This document shows positions 57,770 through 64,000 of a stretch of 64,000 nucleotides of DNA, piece by piece. Where the stretch lies: NCBI RefSeq assembly GCF_000953135.1, contig NZ_LN614827.1, positions 2,323,001-2,387,000 on the forward strand, in the 5' to 3' direction. This DNA is from Legionella fallonii LLAP-10 (GTDB lineage: Bacteria; Pseudomonadota; Gammaproteobacteria; Legionellales; Legionellaceae). The number at the start of each line of letters is the position of its first letter. The stretch's first letter is position 1. A program made the position numbers and the translations under genes. The notes beneath the pieces were generated by a model, which saw nothing but the letters and a program-made list of their open reading frames with translations, made no database searches and was not told the DNA's origin.

Positions 57770-59251
57770 TTACGGCCTATATTGGGGTTGTTCTACATCA
57801 ATCTCAACCTTCGATTTCACCATATTTGGCACTTTAAAGAATGAAGGAGAATCTGATCTCTTAAAATTATCTCCTACAGAAAGATCAAGATAGTCAGGAG
57901 GACTCTCTGATTGCAATACTTTCTCTTTGGGCTTATTTAAATTCACCGCCAAGTCCAAAGCCTCAAGAGACTTAGGTAAGGATTCCGCTAAAGTAGGATT
58001 GTCGACCAAATCAAGTTCCTCCAATTCTGGTTCATGATCATTTGAATTAAAATAATCACTGACCATCATACCCAGATAGCGAAAGCCACGAACAATGAAT
58101 AGATCCGTTAAGCAAACGAGGAAATAAATTGCAAGGATTGGAGATAAAAGAGTTACTATAGCTATAGTATCCCAGGTCCATGAGAAAGGCTCCTCTGTCT
58201 CTAGAGCTTTATTGGGATCTTGTAACAATGAATAAGAGCTTATTGCATATTCATTGAAATAGTATGATTCATAACCTCTTTGCTTATAGTAATAAGTGAA
58301 CCAGCTGATAAAATCTTTATCATTATCAAACCGATACCATCCTGAATTGGAGTCAAAGAAGTGGTACTTATTATCGATAAAGCAAAAACCTAGAGCATGT
58401 CCACCAATATAGGTCATGACATTTAAGTTATAAACCTTATTGGGATCTTTTTGGGCTTCATCAACCAAAGATTGTGCCATCTCTTCAGTGGATGTATAAA
58501 AGACGTAGTCTGAATTTTGCACGTAATCAATAGTTTTATTAATAGCCAGTTGCTCGGAGCTTGTCTTTGGGCCAGAGAGCCTAGAAATCAACTTATCTAC
58601 TGATGCCTGTAATTCTTGATAAATACTAATTTCCTTAGTAAGAGCAGCTAAGTGGTTTATTTCAGGGTATTTACGCGCTAGTAAAGAGTTAAACAGAATA
58701 GGTTGTAACGTTCGTTGTTGATTGACATCCAAACCGAAAGGTCTCTCTTTTTTGAGAATTTGAGCAGCCCATTTAGCCACATAACCAAAACACTCTCCAT
58801 TAGAATCACCAATACGAGGTTCCAATCCTTGATTCACTGGCATCATTATAGTGCCATGGTAATTTTCAGTGGTTTTGTTGTAAAGGTTGTCCATTCGTTT
58901 CGCGAATTTATTATATTTTTCCGCGTATTTTTTGCTGTACGTGTCCAGTTTCTCTCTCTGATCCAAAACTCCTTGAACGTCGCTAAGAACTCCTTTTAAA
59001 GTAGTAATGTAGTGATAATTCCAATGAGGACTTTGGAAAGAGAAATAATGTGTTTTACCTATTTCCTCTTCAAGTGCGGCCTTTAGACTATTAAGCTGTT
59101 CTATATTAACGGTAACAGCTAGAGTTTCTAAGGCACTCCATTGACTGTTCCCTTTAAGAATGTTCTGAATAAAATCTCTTTGAGCTTCACTAAAATTATT
59201 ATTATTTTGCGATTGAACAAGACTTAAATAAGTGTTAAATAAATTGGCCAT
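57770..59251 (-). CDS. YopT/C58-like cysteine protease candidate, effector-like
   Basis: A 493-aa protein. The pattern NGECFGYVAKWA (Cys154), YIGGHALGFCF (His285) and YHFFDSNSGWYRF (Asp300) reproduces the Cys-His-Asp order, spacing and flanking residues of C58 papain-like proteases such as Yersinia YopT, including the 'HxFFDxNxG' turn. Residues 1-130 are helical. A single hydrophobic helix at 362-382 (WDTIAIVTLLSPILAIYFL and on) would anchor the protein in a membrane, followed by an acidic, disordered tail. No signal peptide. The most likely reading is a translocated effector acting on a membrane-bound host protein; the motif match is seen, substrate and activity are inference. No PmrA site upstream. 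Confidence 0.7.
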   Translation of the reverse strand: MANLFNTYLSLVQSQNNNNFSEAQRDFIQNILKGNSQWSALETLAVTVNIEQLNSLKAALEEEIGKTHYFSFQSPHWNYHYITTLKGVLSDVQGVLDQREKLDTYSKKYAEKYNKFAKRMDNLYNKTTENYHGTIMMPVNQGLEPRIGDSNGECFGYVAKWAAQILKKERPFGLDVNQQRTLQPILFNSLLARKYPEINHLAALTKEISIYQELQASVDKLISRLSGPKTSSEQLAINKTIDYVQNSDYVFYTSTEEMAQSLVDEAQKDPNKVYNLNVMTYIGGHALGFCFIDNKYHFFDSNSGWYRFDNDKDFISWFTYYYKQRGYESYYFNEYAISSYSLLQDPNKALETEEPFSWTWDTIAIVTLLSPILAIYFLVCLTDLFIVRGFRYLGMMVSDYFNSNDHEPELEELDLVDNPTLAESLPKSLEALDLAVNLNKPKEKVLQSESPPDYLDLSVGDNFKRSDSPSFFKVPNMVKSKVEIDVEQPQYRP

Positions 59252-59691
59252 AATGTCATCTAATTATCTATATAGATTATAATAGAGCCAAAAAAGTATC
59301 ATAATTTAGACAAAAAGAAAAGTTTATAGGCAAGTATCGTGTCAAAATTAGATTTGCCCCTTGTTTGATTGCCTAAGGTGTTATGGTTTGTTATCAGATA
59401 AGCCGAGATTGATGATGGTTGAAAGCCACTGAAATGACATCCTAACTAATAGTCGCCCCCTTTACTAAACTCAAGACAGTAAAGGCCCCCTACCTATAAA
59501 TAATAATTATAAGATAAAATATCGAGCTTAATGCACTAGGATAAAAGAATAGCCACTGCTTTACCTTGGGATTTTAATGAATGAAAGTCAGAATAATCAT
59601 AATGCTGCTATATTAATATATATCATTTTGAAATGTATATTTTGAACAGTTAGGGTAATATAATTGCATCAACACACAATATGGGGTTCGT
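59252..59691. other. Intergenic region between divergent genes
   Basis: 440 AT-rich bases carrying the promoters of the protease candidate (TATAAT near 59278 on the minus strand) and the PQ-loop unit (TATAAT near 59659). Nothing else recognised. No transposase remnant could be confirmed. Confidence 0.4.
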
Positions 59692-59976
59692 ATGTCAATA
59701 ACAGAATATGTTGTTCAATATGGTTTTTCAATTAGTTTATTGGCAAACGCGGCGTTATTTATTCCGCAAATAATTACTTTAATCAAAAAAAAATCAGCTT
59801 TAGGCGTCTCTTTAATTACTTTTTTTGGGTTTAATATCATTCAAATTTTTACCATGCTACATGGATTGTTAGAAAAAGATTACCTCCTTGCTGGAGGATA
59901 TTTATTAAGTCTCATCACTTGTGGCTGCGTTTCGTGCTTGATTGTTTATTATAAATACATCCAAAATCGTCAATGA
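59692..59976 (+). CDS. PQ-loop (SemiSWEET/MtN3-like) small membrane protein
   Basis: A 94-aa protein with three hydrophobic helices (about 8-25, 42-58, 65-88) and a PQ motif in LFIPQIITLIKKKSALGVS, the arrangement of single-repeat SemiSWEET transporters, which dimerise and carry sugars or small metabolites. The family link rests on the PQ motif, helix count and length. Its stop overlaps the ATG of the next frame (ATGA), although the likelier next start is 12 bases further on. First gene of a three-gene unit. Confidence 0.75.
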   Translation: MSITEYVVQYGFSISLLANAALFIPQIITLIKKKSALGVSLITFFGFNIIQIFTMLHGLLEKDYLLAGGYLLSLITCGCVSCLIVYYKYIQNRQ

Positions 59977-59987
59977 TAAGGGATATT

Positions 59988-61301
59988 ATGAACAAACTTA
60001 TTGATATTCATGATGAAGAACATAATATTCTTTCCTTACTCCCTTACTCTGTATGTGCTCAATTAATTAGCAAAAATCAAAAACTAGCTGATTTATATTT
60101 TATGAAATCAATTATTGATTTCTCTATTAATGCTCTGGAGCTTTTTTTAGCAGGTAAATTAATGCTATTTGATGCTCAAGTAGGAGAAAACCTATGTCAA
60201 ATCAGAGCTTACAAAATCCTTAATCTTGCCCAAAAATGGTTATGCTCTCCTATACCTAAAAACCAGTTTTCTCAAGAAATAGAGCTATTTCGCAAGCATA
60301 AGGAACACCTGGAACACATTATTTTTGAGTGGGAAAATACAATAAAGCATTCGAAAACTTATAATAAAAGCCTTGATAGTAAAGAAAATATTGGTGATTT
60401 TTTCGCAAGACAGAAACTATTAATTCCTTTGCAAGATGATTTTATTTTTATAATTGTCTGTTATTTTTTATCTCATTTTAATATTAGAGAAAATCAAATA
60501 CCAGTTGCCATTAACCTAGAATACATTAGTAGAGAATTTCATATTTCTAAATACCGTTCAAAACGATTAACTCATAAATATCAACAACTTATTTGCACTT
60601 TAGGATGCAATTTTATAATAAAGATCGCTCATGAATTGCCTGAACGATATGGGTTCGTCAATATGTTACCAACTTTATATAAAACCGCGGATGAGGACAG
60701 AGCCGTACTCCCCTGCTACACCGTAAGTGAGATTATTTTATATCACAGTATCAAAGAGCAATTGCCTATATTGTTTGTTACTCATCAGTTAACGGAGCAA
60801 AAAAAACATTTACAGCCCCATAAGGTAATCTACTTTTTATTAGCAAAAACCCAAAATAACAATGAATTCTCTCTTGTTCCAACAAAAAATTTTCTTTTGG
60901 ATTATTGTATGGTGGTATCAGGTGAAGTTCATTATAAAGAAAATAGCTCCATTGAATCGCCTCAAGAATATATTAATCGTGTATTATGGCAAACTCCATT
61001 AAAATTAATTTTAGCTAATACCGCCAGTCACCCTCAGTATTCTGGAAAAAAACTGGAGGCGCTGAGAGACAACCCATTCCAATGCATGGAATTAGGCCAT
61101 GATGTAGAAAACATAAAAATGCATGAACATAATTTAATTAATATGCAGCAATTTGCCTTAACTTCGGGATGCACAAAGCAGAATCCTTCTTTGTTTTTTT
61201 TAAGGCATATCTATAGCAGCTCGATCCAAGAGGAGATTAGCCAATTGGAAAAAAATTACACCGGCCCTGTTTTAGAAGCCTATCAGGTAATTAACTCATA
61301 A
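59988..61301 (+). CDS. Unknown 437-aa protein in the PQ-loop/histidine-kinase unit
   Basis: No domain recognised. Helical and rich in Leu/His/Lys in the first half; the C-terminal half mixes strands and helices (LVPTKNFLLDYCMVVSGEVHY). No membrane helix or signal peptide. ATG 59988 has AAGGG five bases upstream and is preferred over 59973, which lacks a site. It lies 19 bases before the histidine kinase and right behind the PQ-loop gene, so a role in the same pathway is likely but undefined. It could act as an accessory or substrate of the kinase. Confidence 0.7.
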   Translation: MNKLIDIHDEEHNILSLLPYSVCAQLISKNQKLADLYFMKSIIDFSINALELFLAGKLMLFDAQVGENLCQIRAYKILNLAQKWLCSPIPKNQFSQEIELFRKHKEHLEHIIFEWENTIKHSKTYNKSLDSKENIGDFFARQKLLIPLQDDFIFIIVCYFLSHFNIRENQIPVAINLEYISREFHISKYRSKRLTHKYQQLICTLGCNFIIKIAHELPERYGFVNMLPTLYKTADEDRAVLPCYTVSEIILYHSIKEQLPILFVTHQLTEQKKHLQPHKVIYFLLAKTQNNNEFSLVPTKNFLLDYCMVVSGEVHYKENSSIESPQEYINRVLWQTPLKLILANTASHPQYSGKKLEALRDNPFQCMELGHDVENIKMHEHNLINMQQFALTSGCTKQNPSLFFLRHIYSSSIQEEISQLEKNYTGPVLEAYQVINS

Positions 61302-61320
61302 AATTGTAAAAGGCGCGTTT

Positions 61321-62886
61321 ATGGCAAGCAAGGACTGTTCGAATTTAAACCAAATCGATTTATATAAGCAACTGTTTGAAACCATTCCAGTACACATTTA
61401 CTGGAAAAACCTAAAATTTGAATACCTGCATTGCAATTTATTACAAGCTAAAAATATGGGTTTTTCTTCACCGGAACAAATTGTAGGCAAAACAGATTAT
61501 GAGCTGTTTTCAAAAAAAATAGCAGACCAAATTAGAAAAAATGACTTGGAAGTAGTTTTTAAGAAAGCCCCCTGTATTTTTGAAGAGTCCGGCGAAGATA
61601 TTAGTGGTTCCTATCAAGTCTACTTAACTCAAAAAATCCCAATAATAAACAAAAAAGGAGAAATTAGTGGTATAGGTGGTATTTCAATCAACATAACCGC
61701 CAGAAAAAATGCAGAAGAAAATATTCGTCAAGAAAAAGAAAAAGTAGAACAGACTTTGGCAAACATTATTGAAAACTTGCCAGGACATGTTTATTGGAAA
61801 AATAAAAACTCCGTCTATCAAGGTTGCAATTTAGCTCAAGCAAAATCAGCTGGTTTCGCATCCGCTAAAGAGATGATCGGTAAAACGGATTATGAAATGC
61901 CTTGGCGTCATGAAGCCGACCTTCTTCGTGAATCTGACTTAGCGGTAATCAACAATAAAGAAACCATAACGACAGAAGAAGCCTCACAGTTAGCCAATTC
62001 AGATCAACTATCTATTTTCTTGTCTAAGAAAGCTCCCTTATACAATAAACAAGGGGAGGTTATAGGCATATTAGGAGTTTCTTTTGATATCACCGATCGT
62101 AAAAAAATAGAACAAGATCTTTACTTAGCACAAATTGCCGCAGAAACAGCGAATCGGGCTAAATCCGAATTTCTACGCAATATGGAACATCAACTTCGTA
62201 CCCCTTTTAGTGGCATATACAGCATAGTGCAGATGTTAGCTGAAACTGAAATTGAGACTGAAAAAAGAGAACTGTTAGAACTTACCTATGGTTCTGCTAA
62301 AGAGTTCCTGGATTTGTTAAATGACATTATCGATTTTTCGCGCTATCAAGCAATATATGCCGCAGTTCTTGAAAAAAAATTCGATTTAAAAAAATTGATT
62401 GAAAAAATAGTAATGATGCAGCAGGCCGCTGCGGTCTCCAAAAAACTTAAATTAAGCTCGGAATATCCCGACGATCTACCATCAATATTTATTGGAGATC
62501 CTTACAAACTACGACGCATTTTGCTCAACCTTGTAAGTAATGCCATTCGTTTTACTTCCAAGGGCTCAGTCTCAATCCAAGTCAAATTAGGAAAAATAAT
62601 TGATGAAAAAAATCTCATTTTACAGTTGGTTGTGATTGATACGGGCATAGGGATCCCTGCTGAAAAACAGTCTCTTATTTATGAAAAGTTTTATCGTATT
62701 CACCCCGCGAATCAAAATAAATACCTAGGGGCAGGTCTAGGATTACATATAGTCAAACAATTGATGAACGAATTAGGTGGAGAGATTGAATTATCCAGCA
62801 CCCTTGCTAAAGGAACAACTTTTGTTTGCACCATACCCTTTAAAAGACCGTTACTAGATGCTCTAATTGATGAGAATGACGATTAA
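61321..62886 (+). CDS. PAS-PAS sensor histidine kinase
   Basis: A 521-aa soluble histidine kinase. Two similar PAS domains (residues about 15-130 and 148-262; each with the pattern VYWKN...GKTDYE and GVSFDIT-type ends) look like a tandem duplication. The HisKA domain has the phospho-His in FLRNMEHQLRTP. The ATPase has N-box FIGDPYKLRRILLNLVSNAI, G1 DTGIGIP and G2 GAGLGLHIV. No receiver domain, and no membrane helix is visible, so the ligand is likely cytoplasmic. No response regulator is next to it in the window. Third gene of the unit. Confidence 0.92.
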   Translation: MASKDCSNLNQIDLYKQLFETIPVHIYWKNLKFEYLHCNLLQAKNMGFSSPEQIVGKTDYELFSKKIADQIRKNDLEVVFKKAPCIFEESGEDISGSYQVYLTQKIPIINKKGEISGIGGISINITARKNAEENIRQEKEKVEQTLANIIENLPGHVYWKNKNSVYQGCNLAQAKSAGFASAKEMIGKTDYEMPWRHEADLLRESDLAVINNKETITTEEASQLANSDQLSIFLSKKAPLYNKQGEVIGILGVSFDITDRKKIEQDLYLAQIAAETANRAKSEFLRNMEHQLRTPFSGIYSIVQMLAETEIETEKRELLELTYGSAKEFLDLLNDIIDFSRYQAIYAAVLEKKFDLKKLIEKIVMMQQAAAVSKKLKLSSEYPDDLPSIFIGDPYKLRRILLNLVSNAIRFTSKGSVSIQVKLGKIIDEKNLILQLVVIDTGIGIPAEKQSLIYEKFYRIHPANQNKYLGAGLGLHIVKQLMNELGGEIELSSTLAKGTTFVCTIPFKRPLLDALIDENDD

Positions 62887-63226
62887 AACTCACTATGGAC
62901 CTTGATTCTCTACAAACCTATCAAACACATAGGGAACTATTTGACGGCTTATCCCTTTCATTGTAATGGGGGGACGACGGTGCGCCACGGCTATATCATG
63001 GACTTGCATATACGTTTCATAGCTCATAACGATGAATCCAGACTCAGCATTCGATTGCAAGCGCGCGGCAAGATTAGCTGCGGCCCAATAATGGTATAGC
63101 CCATGCGAGTATCACTACCGCGATAAGTGATATCTCATATTTATGCCTTGATATATAACTCTCCTTTTCTCATTAGGAAAAAAATTCAATAATCCAATAT
63201 TGAACAATAAATAAACCCAGGGTACA
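62887..63226. other. Intergenic region without recognised genes
   Basis: 340 bases between the histidine kinase and the FAD oxidoreductase. A short open frame inside it has no ribosome site or protein-like composition and is not accepted. No hairpin with T-tract was found. Confidence 0.4.
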
Positions 63227-64000
63227 ATGATTGGTCATTTAAAACCGAGTATGCTTTTTATGAATCCAGATGTAGTCATTGTTGGGGCCGGTCCTGTAGG
63301 ATTATTTACTGCTATTGAAATGATGTTACTCAATCCAACATTAAAGATAAAAATTATAGATCGTAATAAAGAATATACTCGTCATCACATTCTCAAATTA
63401 GAAGAAGAATCATTAATTAATTCAAATAGTTACAAAACATATGAGGAAGTAAGAAAACTCCATGGGTTTGTCCCAACCTCAGAAATTGAATCGACTTTTT
63501 TAAAAATTGCTCGAGAACTGAATGTAGAAATAGAAACAGGCGTAAAAGTTGAGGATAGTAAAGAGCTATTAAACCAATATCCTACCGCCCATACCATCAT
63601 AGGTGCCGATGGTGCGCATAGTATCGTAAGAAGACAAATATTCGATGATAAAAAAATCGTGGATACTAATCTGCAATATATTGTTGAAATTAAATATCAG
63701 GCTAAAGGAGCGACTTCACGCCTACCTAATCTAGTTTATGGTCCTGCCTTAGGACAAGTTCCTCATCTCGTCTCAGAAAATGTGGGTAAAGAAAAAGAAG
63801 GTTCTACTCCAGTATCCTTATTTATATTTGTAGACGAAGAAACTTACAAAGAAATCAGAGAAACCCCAAATGCAAAACTGACTGATTTGTACCCCAAAAC
63901 AAAATGCATGGAACAACTCATGAATACCATTAGGCCTTGGTTGTCATTAAGAAGGGCTGCTTTAAATGAAGAGATGGTGACAGACAGCGAAAAAATAAAT
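63227..64000 (+). CDS. FAD-dependent monooxygenase, MICAL-like (partial, C-terminus outside window)
   Basis: 258 residues visible. The Rossmann FAD loop VIVGAGPVGLFTAIEM (about residues 17-32) and the second FAD motif IIGADGAHSIVRRQ are those of group A flavoprotein hydroxylases. Between them, EYTRHHILKLEEESL and EIESTFLKIARELNVEIETG align by eye with the same regions of eukaryotic MICAL monooxygenases (FSRNN-LHLW and the IRQLQ-LLKVAL helix). That resemblance is inference. ATGs at 63227, 63251 and 63260 are in-frame; 63227 has AGGG upstream. If MICAL-like, a methionine-oxidising activity on actin would be conceivable, but nothing here proves it. Confidence 0.75.
   Translation, partial: MIGHLKPSMLFMNPDVVIVGAGPVGLFTAIEMMLLNPTLKIKIIDRNKEYTRHHILKLEEESLINSNSYKTYEEVRKLHGFVPTSEIESTFLKIARELNVEIETGVKVEDSKELLNQYPTAHTIIGADGAHSIVRRQIFDDKKIVDTNLQYIVEIKYQAKGATSRLPNLVYGPALGQVPHLVSENVGKEKEGSTPVSLFIFVDEETYKEIRETPNAKLTDLYPKTKCMEQLMNTIRPWLSLRRAALNEEMVTDSEKIN

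Noticed and set aside
59252..59691. Suspected transposase remnant in the gap before the PQ-loop gene
   Set aside because: No frame, inverted ends or motif could be found to support it.
62902..63099. A 65-codon frame between the kinase and the flavoprotein
   Set aside because: No ribosome site, no recognisable protein features; judged chance.

Overview
The window has the look of a Legionella chromosome. It is AT-rich, its housekeeping genes are of gammaproteobacterial type (lipA, dnaB-alr, nadE, glyA-nrdR-nusB-thiL-pgpA, valS), and between them sit long, poorly conserved proteins with coiled coils, ankyrin repeats and isolated hydrophobic segments, which is the usual profile of Dot/Icm type IV effectors. 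Three small or orphan genes are preceded by tandem 9+2+9 sites that match the PmrA box known from Legionella effector promoters. The species cannot be fixed from sequence alone. No tRNA, rRNA, CRISPR array, complete insertion sequence or prophage was recognised.

Layout. 1-9 kb: most of one giant reverse-strand gene (about 2,985 codons visible, C-terminus outside the window) with a P-loop at the window edge. 9.5-14.2 kb: a secreted M12B-type zinc metalloprotease with a beta-barrel protein gene behind it, then a repeat element and a divergent POT-family transporter. 14.3-24.2 kb (all minus strand): lipA, a CDGSH iron-sulfur protein overlapping a diguanylate cyclase, a thioredoxin/CcdA-like membrane protein, a CBS protein, a 5'-truncated HAD-acyltransferase relic, a glycine-zipper lipoprotein, alr, dnaB and a DUF2147 protein. 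24.3-40.2 kb: an effector-like region (ankyrin protein, 213-, 739-, 1035- and 502-aa orphans) broken up by a SNF2 helicase and nadE, and rich in palindromic repeats. 40.4-41.8 kb: two tandem beta-barrel proteins. 42-48.6 kb (minus): the glyA-nrdR-nusB-thiL-pgpA-permease cluster with a BON lipoprotein, a His/Asn-rich lipoprotein and a secreted orphan upstream. 48.9-53.3 kb: an RND efflux pair. 53.7-56.5 kb: valS. 56.6-59.3 kb: more orphans, including a YopT/C58-like cysteine protease candidate. 59.7-62.9 kb: a three-gene unit of a PQ-loop membrane protein, an unknown protein and a PAS-PAS histidine kinase. 63.2 kb to the end: the start of a FAD monooxygenase.

How it fits together. The core genes deal with lipoylation, replication, cell-wall D-alanine, NAD, thiamine, folate one-carbon and phospholipid metabolism, and valine charging. 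The accessory genes point to host interaction and envelope work. The most interesting signals are the three PmrA-box promoters with near-identical geometry, the Cys-His-Asp protease candidate, the giant P-loop protein, a dispersed repeat that appears in-frame inside an effector-like gene, and several nested palindromes around accessory genes. Start codons were reassigned where a Shine-Dalgarno site or gene junction argued for it; each case is stated.
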